Of a stretch of DNA of 51,082 bases, positions 8,939 to 18,132 are shown one piece after another. The stretch comes from Clostridiaceae bacterium (lineage in GTDB: Bacteria; Bacillota; Clostridia; Saccharofermentanales; Saccharofermentanaceae), in the NCBI GenBank assembly GCA_012729635.1, contig JAAYCT010000041.1, positions 1 through 51,082 of the forward strand. Reading direction: 5' to 3'. Positions within the stretch are counted from its first letter, which is position 1, and each line of letters begins with the position of its first letter. The notes beneath the pieces were generated by a model. The model made no database searches. It was not told the origin of the DNA and worked only from the letters and a program-made list of their open reading frames with translations. Made by a program: the position numbers and the translations under genes.

Positions 8939-9579
8939 TGTGTCTCTCCGGAAATCTCCCCTTCACTGTCTTCGGGCATATATCGATCGAAAACACGGAC
9001 CAGGATCTGCGTTTTCAGGTAAGGAATTGCGGCAACACTGACAAACGGAAGAAAGTAAACCGTTTCCGGGAAGAAAAGCAAGATGACGAGCGGGCATGCC
9101 ATGATGAGAAGAAGAAGAAGACTTTTAGGAAGATTCATGACACAGACGAGAAAGGATTTCTTAATCGTGCCCCATACCGTATTCTCAAACTGGGCCTGCA
9201 TCGGAAAGATGTAGTTTCCGACCATGATAATGAACGCGCTCATAATCAAAAGGAGAATTCGTATCAGGTCCGAATGATCCATCCCGACGTTTGAAAGCAG
9301 GAAGAAATCCATATACAGCAAGAAAATAATAACCGCCATGATGACCCACAACATCGTCCCCTTCACAAAGTTGTCCTTAAACCCCTTGAAGTAGCTTCGG
9401 ACAATACTGCCTTCCGTATCGCGGACCATTTTGAGAAGGACATAATAGAGCGCCGAAAATGCCGCACCGATCGTGATGATCGGCAGACAACAAAGAAGTG
9501 TCAGAAAACTCAAAACGATCACATCGACCAGGCGCATCATGAAGCGACTGAAGGGACTGTTGTAATTGAATAGATCCAT
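8935..9579 (-). CDS. YesL family (DUF624) membrane protein
   Basis: A 214-residue protein with about five hydrophobic segments. It opens with a short aromatic stretch (MDLFNYNSPFSRFMMRLVD) followed by VLSFLTLLCCLPIITIG, the signature of the YesL/DUF624 family. These proteins nearly always sit beside YesM/YesN systems and LplABC-type importers; their biochemical role is unknown. Here it lies 16 bp after GH10 and overlaps the kinase gene by 4 bp. A second, distant YesL copy sits in the xyloglucan cluster at 32870-33565. Confidence 0.88.
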   Translation of the reverse strand: MDLFNYNSPFSRFMMRLVDVIVLSFLTLLCCLPIITIGAAFSALYYVLLKMVRDTEGSIVRSYFKGFKDNFVKGTMLWVIMAVIIFLLYMDFFLLSNVGMDHSDLIRILLLIMSAFIIMVGNYIFPMQAQFENTVWGTIKKSFLVCVMNLPKSLLLLLIMACPLVILLFFPETVYFLPFVSVAAIPYLKTQILVRVFDRYMPEDSEGEISGETQ

Positions 9580-9595
9580 GAAATGCTCCCTTGTG

Positions 9596-10825
9596 TCAAC
9601 GGTCGGAAACCGTCGCGATAATAACCGAAGAATCCCCGGCGGTCAAGGAAACACTTCCGGTACGGTCACCGCAAGAAATCCGGTATTCGCCCCGATATCC
9701 CGTGAGCTCTACTATGCCGTCGGTGTTCGTTTTCGCTGAAACGGATGAGTGCCATTCTTGATTGACCAGTCGATCCAGCATCTCATATGCGGGCTTGATT
9801 GATCCGTCCGCGCGAATCACGCCCGAAGGTGCGCCGAGCCAGCATCCGTCCGAAAAATCCCACTGAGTGACTCCCTTTACGAGCGGATGGGCAAACAATA
9901 CCGAATACATATCCCTTATGTTTTCGGCCTGTCGTTGTTCAAATTCCGGCGTGGACGGCCAGGAGTCAACGACATGATCGTTCAGGTCCTCGATCTCCGG
10001 CGGCATCAGCGCTCCGGAAACGAAGGTGTTTTCGGTGAAGTGGATCGGCAGACCGAAACGCTCGAATCGATCCAAGACCTGCTCGAGCTTTTCGCGTCCC
10101 CAGTAGCCCTGATGCTGATGCGACTGAAGCCCGATCACATCGATCGGTACGCCTTTATCCAGCAGTCCTTCAATGAGGATTTCGTAGGACTGAGACATAT
10201 TGAAATCATTGAGGAGTAATACGGCGTCGGGATTGCACGCTCTGGCTTTTCGAAATACCTGATCAACGATACCGAACCGGCCGATTTTTTTGCAAAGGCG
10301 AGTGATTCCGTTATCATACTTATCGAAAACCGGCATGATGACGACTTCATTAATAACGTCCCACATATCGATCGTACCGCGGAATGCGGTTACATCCCGC
10401 TCAATACGGGCCAGAAGTTCCCGGAGGATCTCGTCCTCGTCCATTTCAAGAAGCCATTTCGGCGCCAGGGTATGCCAGCAAAGCGGATGTCCCTTGACCG
10501 GGATCCCATGATCTTTTAAAAGCCGGGCTCCGCGCATCAACACATCGGTCATCGGTTTTCCTCGCTCGGGCTCAAAGCGATCCCAATAGAAGTGTGTCGT
10601 TCCGAAATTAAAGATCTTGAGCCATTTTTCGAAGCGATCTTTTACGACGGCATCCGCCACGGCGTCACCTCCCGGATTGGCCGCGGCGACGGCGTCTCCG
10701 GCGCCGCATCCGAACAGAAACTCATGCTTTGTTTGCTCACAAGAAACTTCGGTATCCGAAAGCGGATTTCCTTCCTGATCCGTCAGCCGGATGATCCGTG
10801 ATGATTTTCGATGTGTATCATCCAT
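9596..10825 (-). CDS. Intracellular endo-1,4-beta-xylanase, GH10
   Basis: A 409-residue glycoside hydrolase family 10 enzyme that cuts beta-1,4-xylose chains. The acid/base is Glu160 in WDVINEV and the nucleophile is Glu265 in IHFTENTF; the substrate-site motif KGHPLCWHT (residues 111-119) is also family-typical. There is no signal peptide, so it should act on imported oligosaccharides in the cytoplasm, as known for intracellular GH10 enzymes. I use the ATG at 10823-10825, which has AAGGAG 10 bases upstream; a longer reading frame exists but its extra 80 residues look like intergenic sequence. A short beta-rich tail follows the barrel. The nucleophile context differs from the common ITELD form. 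Confidence 0.92.
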   Translation of the reverse strand: MDDTHRKSSRIIRLTDQEGNPLSDTEVSCEQTKHEFLFGCGAGDAVAAANPGGDAVADAVVKDRFEKWLKIFNFGTTHFYWDRFEPERGKPMTDVLMRGARLLKDHGIPVKGHPLCWHTLAPKWLLEMDEDEILRELLARIERDVTAFRGTIDMWDVINEVVIMPVFDKYDNGITRLCKKIGRFGIVDQVFRKARACNPDAVLLLNDFNMSQSYEILIEGLLDKGVPIDVIGLQSHQHQGYWGREKLEQVLDRFERFGLPIHFTENTFVSGALMPPEIEDLNDHVVDSWPSTPEFEQRQAENIRDMYSVLFAHPLVKGVTQWDFSDGCWLGAPSGVIRADGSIKPAYEMLDRLVNQEWHSSVSAKTNTDGIVELTGYRGEYRISCGDRTGSVSLTAGDSSVIIATVSDR

Positions 10826-10901
10826 ATCCGTTTTGCTCCTTCCCAAATTCCTTCGCTCCCGCTTTTTCGCCCGACGCGGGCGAACCATAAACACGTTTCG
10901 G

Positions 10902-12347
10902 TCAGTCGACAAATGATAATGCGACGATGCTGTTTGAAGGTAATGTGGCTTCCGCATGATCCCCGAAAAGCCGCACATCCTCAAAAGAACCGGGACAAAC
11001 CGTGTTTGGCTGTTCAAATGTATTATACGCCCTCGGTGTTCCGCAGAGAATCCGGCCGCTGACACGTTCCGCCGTGATACCGTCGATCCGTACGGTCGTT
11101 TTATCGGTGAAATTTGCGATCGTGACCGTTACGGCATCCCCTTTTCGGGAAGCCGAAACGTTCAGTTTCTCGATCCCGTTCTCCAGTTGTGCGCATTCGA
11201 CCATGCAATTTAAAAGTTCCGCATCCATGTGCCCCTGATACAGGTCAAAAACGTGGTACGTCGGAGTAAGGATCATCTTTCCCCCCCGGGTCAGGATAAT
11301 CGCCTGAAGCACGTTCACGACCTGAGCGATATTGGCCATACGAACGCGATCCGCATGCCGGTTGAAAATATTGAGCGAAAGCGCCGCGACCATCGCATCG
11401 CGCATCGTGTTTTGTTGAAAGAGAAATCCCGGATTCGTGCCGGGCTCGACATTATGCCAACATCCCCACTCGTCGACAATCATCCCGATTCGGCGCTCCG
11501 GGTCAAACCGATCCATAATCGCGCCGTGTCTTGTGATCAGTTCGTCGATTCGTAACGCCTTTTTCAGAGTTTGAAGATACAAAGTGTCGTCAAAATCCGT
11601 CGCACTGCCTTTGTCCTCCCAGGTATTGGTAACGGTATAATAGTGAAGCGACAAACCGTCCATGTACTTCGCGGCGGTACGCATCATTACCTCGGTCCAT
11701 TCGAGATCCTCACCGTCGGAGCCGCAGGCAATCCGGTACGGGACATTATCGCCGTACGTCCGGCAATAGGTCTGAAACTGCCGGTAAACATCCGAATAGT
11801 ATTCGGGGCGCATGTTTCCGCCGCAACCCCAGTTCTCGTTGCCGATCCCCCAAAAGCGAACGTTGTACGGTTCTTTCCGCCCATTCGCCCAACGTTCTTG
11901 TACGGTTGTCGAATCGCCGTCGCTGTTCATATATTCGACCCATTCGGCCATCTCGCGGACCGTGCCGCTTCCGACATTGATATTTACATAAGGCGCACAG
12001 CCGACCTGACTGCACAGTTCCATAAACTCATGAGTCCCGAAAGAATTGTCCTCGACAACGCCGCCCCAGTGGGTGTTGACCATCCGCCTTCTTTCCGGCC
12101 CGATCCCGTCCCGCCAGTGATACTCATCGGCAAAACAACCGCCCGGCCACCGGAGAATGGGAAGGTTGATTTTTCTCATTGCTTCGACAACGTCGGTGCG
12201 GATCCCGTTGGTATTCGGAATCGGACTTCCCGCACCGACAAAGATACCCTCGTAAATGCAATGCCCGAGATGCTCGGAAAAATGCCCGTAAATGTTCCTG
12301 TCGATCTTCGGGGCATTATTCATACGTCCGACCGTGATTTTATCCAT
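10902..12347 (-). CDS. Alpha-L-arabinofuranosidase, GH51
   Basis: A 481-residue GH51 enzyme removing arabinofuranose side groups from arabinoxylan oligosaccharides. The N-terminus ([10 protein letters not shown], residues 19-28), the [11 protein letters not shown] motif, the acid/base Glu171 in WGIGNENWG and the nucleophile Glu293 in IVDEWG are all present. The C-terminal beta-domain ends in NSIVALSF. There is no signal peptide, so it acts in the cytoplasm. It lies 46 bp after GH43 and 76 bp before GH10 in the same operon. Length is normal for bacterial GH51. Confidence 0.95.
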   Translation of the reverse strand: MDKITVGRMNNAPKIDRNIYGHFSEHLGHCIYEGIFVGAGSPIPNTNGIRTDVVEAMRKINLPILRWPGGCFADEYHWRDGIGPERRRMVNTHWGGVVEDNSFGTHEFMELCSQVGCAPYVNINVGSGTVREMAEWVEYMNSDGDSTTVQERWANGRKEPYNVRFWGIGNENWGCGGNMRPEYYSDVYRQFQTYCRTYGDNVPYRIACGSDGEDLEWTEVMMRTAAKYMDGLSLHYYTVTNTWEDKGSATDFDDTLYLQTLKKALRIDELITRHGAIMDRFDPERRIGMIVDEWGCWHNVEPGTNPGFLFQQNTMRDAMVAALSLNIFNRHADRVRMANIAQVVNVLQAIILTRGGKMILTPTYHVFDLYQGHMDAELLNCMVECAQLENGIEKLNVSASRKGDAVTVTIANFTDKTTVRIDGITAERVSGRILCGTPRAYNTFEQPNTVCPGSFEDVRLFGDHAEATLPSNSIVALSFVD

Positions 12348-12393
12348 GTTTCGCTCCTCCCGGTTGATTCATCCTTAATGGTTATCCGAAAAA

Positions 12394-13800
12394 TCAGTCA
12401 ACACACAATTCAAACGATTTCAATGCGGCGTTTCCGCCTCCGCGATAAGTCAAGTATATCTCGTGTACGCCGTCGGGCAAAGAGATCGGAGAACCGGAGG
12501 TCTCCCAGACATTCGTATTATGAATGTTGATCCCGGCGAGCACTTCGCCGTTCATCGCGGTTCGTACCTCGACGGTTCCTTCGGCGTAGCCGCGCGTAGT
12601 CACGCGGATCGTGCGCACACCCTTACAGTCGAAATATTTGAAGCCCGCCGTGGCGCTGTCCTTCATATTGACGATATAACCGGTCTCCTCGTCGCCGTCG
12701 CGGCCTTCCTGTACGATTCTCGGGAAATCACAGCCGCCGACATAGATCGAAGGGGTGTCGGTAAAAAGATTGCAGGCAATGTACGAGGCATATTCGCCCT
12801 GACCGCGCAGGGGACCGCCGTTTAATCCGCAGGAGGTCATTTCAACCTGGGGAAATCGCCCGTCGGGAAGAAGCGTTAACGGTTCCGCACACCCTTGACG
12901 GCTGTACCAGGTCCCGTTGGTGTGCCGATGATAGAAAATATACCATGTCCCGTTGATTTCCGCGATCCCGCCGTGGTTGTTCGCGCCGTACGCGGACGGC
13001 ATGTCCGCGGGTTTATATGTGCCGATGCCCATATCGCAGTTGCTCACAAGAACGCCTTGGTATATAAATCCTTCGGTCGGCCGGTCGCTTACCGCATAAC
13101 ACAGTTCGTGCATCAACTGGGAGGAATAGATCAGAAAGTATTTGCCGCGCACTTTCCGGATCGACGGCGCCTCGAAGTACGCGTGCCCCTCGTATCCGGT
13201 GCTCTTACTGTACTGGGCCCCCGGGACCACAAGTCGGGGCTCCTCCTTTACGGTCAACATATCCTTTTCGAGAACGGAGACCTTGCAGCCGGTCCTCGAC
13301 TTGTCGCCGTGGCCGCAAAAGCCCAGATAGATATAGGTCTGATCGCCTTCGGTCAGCACCGCCGGATCAAACGACGGTTCGTCGCCTTGTGCTTCCCCGA
13401 GGAGCGTTCCGTCCTTGTGGCGGACATAGCCCAGAAATTCATACTTTCCGGCCGGAGAGTCGCAGACCGCGACCGACACGATTCCGACCTTGTCATAAAC
13501 ATAATAGAGATAGTAGCGACCGTCCGGCCCCCAGGTAACGTCCGGCGCGTACAGGCACATCTTGCCCTCGCGGTTCAGCGGATCGGCGGTCTTTTCGAAA
13601 ATCACGCCCTCGTACCGCCAATCGCTCAGATCATCGACCGGAGCCGACCAGCACACATAATCCCCGAGACAGAAGACGTGGCCGTTCCAATGGTCATGAG
13701 ATCCGTAAACATATACGCGGTCACCGAAGACATGGGGCTCCCCGTCGGGAATGTATTCCCAGCTCGGAAGATAGGGATTAAATGCTTGAGATTTTGTCAT
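12394..13800 (-). CDS. GH43 beta-xylosidase/arabinofuranosidase with CBM6-like tail
   Basis: A 468-residue enzyme. The five-bladed propeller opens with NPYLPSWEYIPDGEPHVFG, giving the catalytic base Asp19; the pKa-modulating Asp is Asp87 in YAPDVTW and the general acid is probably Glu210 in GHAYFEAPS. Residues from about 365 to 468 look like a CBM6-type beta-sandwich (YFDCKGVRTIRVTTRGYAEG). GH43 members cleave xylose or arabinose from xylan fragments; the exact specificity cannot be read here. There is no signal peptide. It overlaps the esterase stop by 4 bp, which suggests coupled translation. Confidence 0.9.
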   Translation of the reverse strand: MTKSQAFNPYLPSWEYIPDGEPHVFGDRVYVYGSHDHWNGHVFCLGDYVCWSAPVDDLSDWRYEGVIFEKTADPLNREGKMCLYAPDVTWGPDGRYYLYYVYDKVGIVSVAVCDSPAGKYEFLGYVRHKDGTLLGEAQGDEPSFDPAVLTEGDQTYIYLGFCGHGDKSRTGCKVSVLEKDMLTVKEEPRLVVPGAQYSKSTGYEGHAYFEAPSIRKVRGKYFLIYSSQLMHELCYAVSDRPTEGFIYQGVLVSNCDMGIGTYKPADMPSAYGANNHGGIAEINGTWYIFYHRHTNGTWYSRQGCAEPLTLLPDGRFPQVEMTSCGLNGGPLRGQGEYASYIACNLFTDTPSIYVGGCDFPRIVQEGRDGDEETGYIVNMKDSATAGFKYFDCKGVRTIRVTTRGYAEGTVEVRTAMNGEVLAGINIHNTNVWETSGSPISLPDGVHEIYLTYRGGGNAALKSFELCVD

Positions 13801-15332
13801 GAACAGATATCCTCCCCCATATTTTCGTTGTAGATGTGCTCCGTCAAAAATCGGATAAACGGAGCGGTGCCGGCCGAAGGAACGGACCCGTTGTCGTTAA
13901 AGACCATCTCCGCAGAGGTCTTCGCGGTAAAGGGTACCCATACCGGAAGAGCACTTCCGTCGTCGGTCGTGCCGTTCGGATCTCCGGTTTTAATGAAATT
14001 GGCCCAATAGTCGCACATTTGCCGCGCGAGGTCATAGTGCTTCCCGCGGTAGGGGCGCGTGCTTTTGGAAAGGGTCTCGAAAAAATACCACAGATCGACC
14101 GAGTGAAAGGTGCCCGGTTGATCATCGCCGGGAATCCCGGGCGAGAAGCGGTAATAATAACACGGTTTCGAATCCTTTCTCTTATCTTCGGACAGAAAAG
14201 CGGCCTTCACCGCGCACTCGATGCCGCTTACCGCGGCGTAACCTTGATCAGTCCGAGCACTCGCCTCGATAAAGGAAAGAAATTCCCCGGCCTTATCACC
14301 GAATATTTCGATCGCGCGAGCGTTTCTTTGTCCCTCATTTTTTGCATCAATGCTCCCGAGAAACTCGTCCGCGGTATTGCCGGATAATACCGGAACGCGG
14401 ACACACCGTCCGTTTATGAACGCTATATAGGGATCCTCAACACAGAAACGCCCGTCGACGACGATCGCGAAGCGAGGGTGTGTTTTCGCGTATTCGGCGT
14501 ATCGGTCGCGGATAAAGAACGCGTCGAGTCCGCGCGCTTCGGAAAGCGAGCGAACGCCCAGAAATTCGAAAAATTCGACTCCGGCCCGCTCGGTCTCCGA
14601 AAGTTTCTTCGGGATCACAAAAGGATCTTTCATGTAGGGGCTTCGAAACATTCCGCTCATTACGACGGCTCTTTGAAAAAGCCCGTTGTTGGCTTCGCAC
14701 GCCATCTGGGACATGACGCTCATTCCGCCGGCGGACTGGCCTGCGATCGTGATGTTGCTTGGGTCACCGCCGAATGCCGTGATATTGCGAATCGTCCATC
14801 GAAGTCCGGCCTGTTGGTCGAGGCTTCCGAAATTGGCCGGCGCGTCCGGCTGGGACGCGGTGATTTCCGGGTGCGCGAGAAAGCCGAGCGCGGCCAGACG
14901 ATAATTCACGCTGACGACAACGACACCGCGCCGGGCGATCCGTTCCCCGTCGAATTCCATTTCAGCGGTATAGCCCCACTGAAATCCTCCGCCGAAGAAC
15001 CATACTAAGACGGGGAGTCGCTCGTCCGCGCTTTTCGCCGGAGTCCATACATTCAGATAAAGGCAATCTTCACTCATCGGGATCTCCGGGTCGACGTGCC
15101 ACTCCCGGCAGTAAATATCCGTTCCCAGCCCCGGAGTATCCTGGACGGAGATCGGAGCGAATTCGAACGCGTCGCGAACACCGTCCCAGTCGGCGCACGG
15201 TTGCGGAGCACGCCAACGGTTCTGCCCGGTCGGCGGCGCGGCAAAGGGGATACCCTTAAATGAGGTCACTCTCGGGTCCGCCGCGGGCAAACCGCGCAAT
15301 ATTCCGTTTTCTGTTTTTGCGATTCGAAGCAT
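13797..15332 (-). CDS. Carboxylesterase, type B
   Basis: A 511-residue alpha/beta hydrolase of the type-B carboxylesterase family. The oxyanion loop is FFGGGFQWG (residues 112-120), the nucleophile Ser200 lies in GQSAGGM, and the catalytic His is likely in FHSVDLWYFF. The motif EDCLYLNVW is family-typical. No signal peptide is present. As first gene of an arabinoxylan operon it probably removes acetyl or feruloyl groups from imported oligosaccharides; that is inferred from context only. It follows an extended -10 promoter and a 5' hairpin. Confidence 0.9.
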   Translation of the reverse strand: MLRIAKTENGILRGLPAADPRVTSFKGIPFAAPPTGQNRWRAPQPCADWDGVRDAFEFAPISVQDTPGLGTDIYCREWHVDPEIPMSEDCLYLNVWTPAKSADERLPVLVWFFGGGFQWGYTAEMEFDGERIARRGVVVVSVNYRLAALGFLAHPEITASQPDAPANFGSLDQQAGLRWTIRNITAFGGDPSNITIAGQSAGGMSVMSQMACEANNGLFQRAVVMSGMFRSPYMKDPFVIPKKLSETERAGVEFFEFLGVRSLSEARGLDAFFIRDRYAEYAKTHPRFAIVVDGRFCVEDPYIAFINGRCVRVPVLSGNTADEFLGSIDAKNEGQRNARAIEIFGDKAGEFLSFIEASARTDQGYAAVSGIECAVKAAFLSEDKRKDSKPCYYYRFSPGIPGDDQPGTFHSVDLWYFFETLSKSTRPYRGKHYDLARQMCDYWANFIKTGDPNGTTDDGSALPVWVPFTAKTSAEMVFNDNGSVPSAGTAPFIRFLTEHIYNENMGEDICS

Positions 15333-15360
15333 CGGATAATCCTCATGTTACTAACGAATA

Positions 15361-15397
15361 ACGCTCCGTATTCGGTTCTCTGTTCAGTTCGGAGCGT
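15361..15397 (-). other. 5' leader hairpin of the arabinoxylan operon
   Basis: ACGCTCCG (15361-15368) pairs with CGGAGCGT (15390-15397). Read on the minus strand it falls within a few bases of the expected 5' end of the operon transcript, so a 5' stabilising hairpin is likely. On the plus strand it is followed by TTTTT and would resemble a terminator, but no plus gene precedes it. Confidence 0.5.
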
Positions 15398-15406
15398 CGT
15401 TTTTGC

Positions 15407-15415
15407 ATTATAGCA
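15407..15415 (-). promoter_or_regulatory. Extended -10 promoter of the arabinoxylan operon
   Basis: Minus-strand TGCTATAAT is a perfect extended -10 (TGnTATAAT), placed about 75 bp before the esterase start. No good -35 is present, which an extended -10 can tolerate. Confidence 0.6.
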
Positions 15416-15615
15416 TTAATACACGTTTTGATGACAGAGCGAAACCTTTTGCGCTTACGGCTATATACGAATCAGACGCCTAGCCTTTTTCCGCTCGCCG
15501 GGATCGTCATTTATCAGCGCGATATCCGCTGCATCGATATCCGCATCGAATCCGAATCCGCTCATGACGACGCCGATGTCGGCACGCGCAACAAATCTCA
15601 TCGGTTCATTCCGTT

Positions 15616-15644
15616 TTGTCTTTCATCTGTTATTCACATAACAT
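15616..15644 (+). promoter_or_regulatory. Promoter of the MFP-ABC efflux operon
   Basis: TTGTCT (15616-15621), 17-bp spacer, TAACAT (15639-15644). It implies a 5' leader of about 175 nt before the membrane-fusion protein gene. Confidence 0.5.
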
Positions 15645-15827
15645 GTGCATACTTTTCATAATAATCGCATCGCACCCACATATTCATCTTTGATAATGGC
15701 CTTACAAATGAATGGCTGTCACTCAGTATTTCGGTTGTCACCGGAATGTCATTCTATCGTCCAGCTATCCGCCGATGAGTCGATGGGACACCCGATTCAT
15801 CACAATACAATGTTCCGGAGGTATTCC

Positions 15828-17441
15828 ATGAAACGAAAAAAAGTCATCATGATCATCATCGCATGTATCGTCGTAGCCGGTATCGTCACAGTAGGAATTC
15901 TGTACACACGCGGATTATTCGGAAACTCCGAAGGAGAATCAAGCGTAGTCTGCTCCGTAGAAAATTTATCGACAGGCAGTATCGAGAAATCGGTCAGCGG
16001 GACCGGTACGCTTTCCGCGGGAAAAACCATCAGCGAAGTTGCTCCCGTAGATATGAAAATCGACACGGTGCTTGTTAAAGCCGGACAAACCATTCAGGCC
16101 GGTGAAACGATTGCAACGCTTAATACCGATTTTCTGGCAAACATGACGGATGATATCCAAACGGAAATCACTTCGATCGATTTGAAGTTGGCTCAACAAT
16201 TATCTTCCGAAGCGAGTGCCGCAAAACTCATGTCACAAGTGTCCGGAAGAGTCAAGCGGATCTATGCTAATACCGGCAGTAATGTGGATTCGGTGGTAGG
16301 CGAATCCGGAGGCCTGTTTGTCATTTCTGTCGACGGACGATTGAGGACGGAGATTATTTCGGAAACCGATGAACCCCTGACGGCGGGGATGACGGTAAAG
16401 GTCGTAACCGGTAATTCAACATACACCGGTCTGCTGGAAGAAGTGTCTTCCGACGGTAAACTCTGCACGGTAACGCTTACGGACAACGGTCCGAAAGCGG
16501 ATGCCGATGCAAAAGTCTATACCTCTTCGGGTACCTTCATCGGATCCGGCGCGCTGGAAATCAATCTACCCTATTATGTAACGGCGGCATCCGGCAGTAT
16601 TTCGGAGGTATATGTCAGTCTGAACGAAAAGGTCACTACCCGGACTGCGCTTGCCTATATTGTAGGAAAAGAAAAGTCCGAAACCTATGAAAAACTGGAG
16701 GCCTCACGCTCCGAATATGTTAAGACGCTTGAACTTGTGACGGATCTTCGGAATTCGGGCGTCATTACAGCCTCGCGAGGAGGAGCGGTTCAATCGGTCA
16801 TGATGATTGACGGACAAGATGTGAAGCAGGATGGATCTTTAATCGCTTTACTCATGACCGATACTTTCTCGATCGACGTATCGGTGGATGAGCTTGACAT
16901 CAATTATGTTTCTGCCGGACAGACGGCTTCCGTGAATGTCGATGCCGTTTCCGACAAAGTTTTTCAGGGAACGGTGGAAAGCGTATCACAGATCGGTACG
17001 ACGAATAACGGGGTCACCAATTTTACTGCGGTTATTCGGATAGATGCGGACGCGACGCTCCGAATCGGTATGAACGCAACGGTAACGATCGTGACCGAAA
17101 AGCATGAAAATGTTCTTCTTCTGCCGCTTGAAGCACTTCAAAGTATTCATGGGAAGCAATATGTGTGGCTATATAACGGAACACTTCCAAAAGACGGGGA
17201 ACAAAATCCAGGCATCTTTACAGAAGTACAAACCGGTCTTTCCAACGATAATTTTGTAGAAATCGTAAACGGGCTTTCGATCAATGACCGGGTTGTCATC
17301 GTACGGACCCTTTCCTCGCGAAGTACAAACGGACAGCAAAACGGAATGGGGTTCATGGGTATGACCGGAGAAAACCAACGATTCGCGAATGAAAGCAACC
17401 AGCCGGGGAACGGCCAGTTCGGTCCGCCCGCCGGAAGATAG
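15828..17441 (+). CDS. Periplasmic adaptor/HlyD-like membrane-fusion protein (YknX-like)
   Basis: A 537-residue adaptor for an ABC exporter. It has an N-terminal membrane anchor (about residues 6-27), a lipoyl-like domain (TVLVKAGQTIQAGETIATL), a second half-lipoyl and beta-barrel region (DVSVDELDINYVSAGQTASV), and a C-terminal tail rich in Asn, Gly, Gln and Met. The start at 15828 has GGAGG seven bases upstream; longer readings lack this. The ATPase gene follows after 16 bp. Such adaptors in Gram-positives work with MacB-type permeases in export of, or protection from, peptides and small toxins. The exported substrate is unknown. Confidence 0.88.
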   Translation: MKRKKVIMIIIACIVVAGIVTVGILYTRGLFGNSEGESSVVCSVENLSTGSIEKSVSGTGTLSAGKTISEVAPVDMKIDTVLVKAGQTIQAGETIATLNTDFLANMTDDIQTEITSIDLKLAQQLSSEASAAKLMSQVSGRVKRIYANTGSNVDSVVGESGGLFVISVDGRLRTEIISETDEPLTAGMTVKVVTGNSTYTGLLEEVSSDGKLCTVTLTDNGPKADADAKVYTSSGTFIGSGALEINLPYYVTAASGSISEVYVSLNEKVTTRTALAYIVGKEKSETYEKLEASRSEYVKTLELVTDLRNSGVITASRGGAVQSVMMIDGQDVKQDGSLIALLMTDTFSIDVSVDELDINYVSAGQTASVNVDAVSDKVFQGTVESVSQIGTTNNGVTNFTAVIRIDADATLRIGMNATVTIVTEKHENVLLLPLEALQSIHGKQYVWLYNGTLPKDGEQNPGIFTEVQTGLSNDNFVEIVNGLSINDRVVIVRTLSSRSTNGQQNGMGFMGMTGENQRFANESNQPGNGQFGPPAGR

Positions 17442-17457
17442 TAAAGAGGGAATACAC

Positions 17458-18132
17458 ATGATCGATATGAAAGAAATCGTAAAAAAATACCAAATGGGAA
17501 GCCAAACCGTCTATGCTCTGAACGGAGTTACGATGAAGATTTCGGACGGTGAATTTGTTGCGGTCGTCGGTCCTTCTGGAAGCGGAAAATCAACGCTCAT
17601 GAATATCATCGGATGTCTGGACGTCGCCGACAGCGGTCAGTATGAATTGAACGGCAAACCCATCGCAAAGTACAGCGAGCGTCAATTAGCGCGGATTCGC
17701 AACGAAAACATCGGTTTTATCTTTCAGGGTTTTAATTTGTTGCCGAATATCAATGCGCTCGAAAACGTTGAACTCCCCTTAATTTATCAAAACCTCAATC
17801 ACTCGCGAAGAAAAAAACAAGCGCTTGACGCCTTGGAGCGTGTCGGGTTGTCCGATCGGATCCGTCATCGACCCGGTGAGTTATCCGGAGGACAACAGCA
17901 ACGGGTAGCCGTAGCCAGAGCGATCGCCGGAAAACCGTCTATGATTCTGGCCGACGAGCCAACGGGGAATTTGGATACGAAAACAGGAAAAGAAATCATC
18001 GGCCTTTTAAGGGAACTGCACAATCAGGGAAACACGATCGTACTCATCACGCATGACTCGACCATCGCCGCGCAAGCGCAGCGGTGCGTCTATATAGAAG
18101 ACGGTTACGTGAAAGGAGGTGTCCGAACATGA
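17458..18132 (+). CDS. ABC transporter ATP-binding protein (MacB/LolD type)
   Basis: A 224-residue ATPase with Walker [11 protein letters not shown]-loop [11 protein letters not shown], signature [14 protein letters not shown], Walker [10 protein letters not shown] and the switch His in LITHDS. The NIIGCLD and NLLPN stretches are typical of the MacB/YknY/LolD exporter class. The ATG has AGAGGG eight bases upstream. It overlaps the permease gene by 4 bp (ATGA), so the two are translationally coupled. It powers the exporter formed with the flanking adaptor and permease. Confidence 0.95.
   Translation: MIDMKEIVKKYQMGSQTVYALNGVTMKISDGEFVAVVGPSGSGKSTLMNIIGCLDVADSGQYELNGKPIAKYSERQLARIRNENIGFIFQGFNLLPNINALENVELPLIYQNLNHSRRKKQALDALERVGLSDRIRHRPGELSGGQQQRVAVARAIAGKPSMILADEPTGNLDTKTGKEIIGLLRELHNQGNTIVLITHDSTIAAQAQRCVYIEDGYVKGGVRT

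Larger units (their letters stand above)
15333..15827. other. Divergent intergenic region
   Basis: This 495-bp region separates the minus-strand arabinoxylan operon from the plus-strand efflux operon. It holds a leader hairpin (15361-15397), a minus extended -10 (15407-15415) and a plus promoter (15616-15644). Between 15416 and 15615 and between 15645 and 15810 I see nothing else; short open frames there look spurious. Confidence 0.6.

Noticed and set aside
10826-11065. N-terminal extension of the GH10 gene by 80 codons
   Set aside because: The extra part overlaps the end of GH51, has no signal peptide or ribosome site, and a good ribosome site precedes the ATG at 10825.
11571-13833. Plus-strand open frames opposite GH51 and GH43
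   Set aside because: Both minus-strand genes have full catalytic motifs; the antisense frames match nothing that I recognise.
15361-15404. Plus-strand terminator
   Set aside because: It has a stem and a T run, but no plus-strand gene lies upstream; the 5' leader of the minus operon explains it better.
15645-15827. N-terminal extension of the membrane-fusion protein
   Set aside because: The 61 extra residues look random and start inside the promoter; GGAGG precedes the ATG at 15828.
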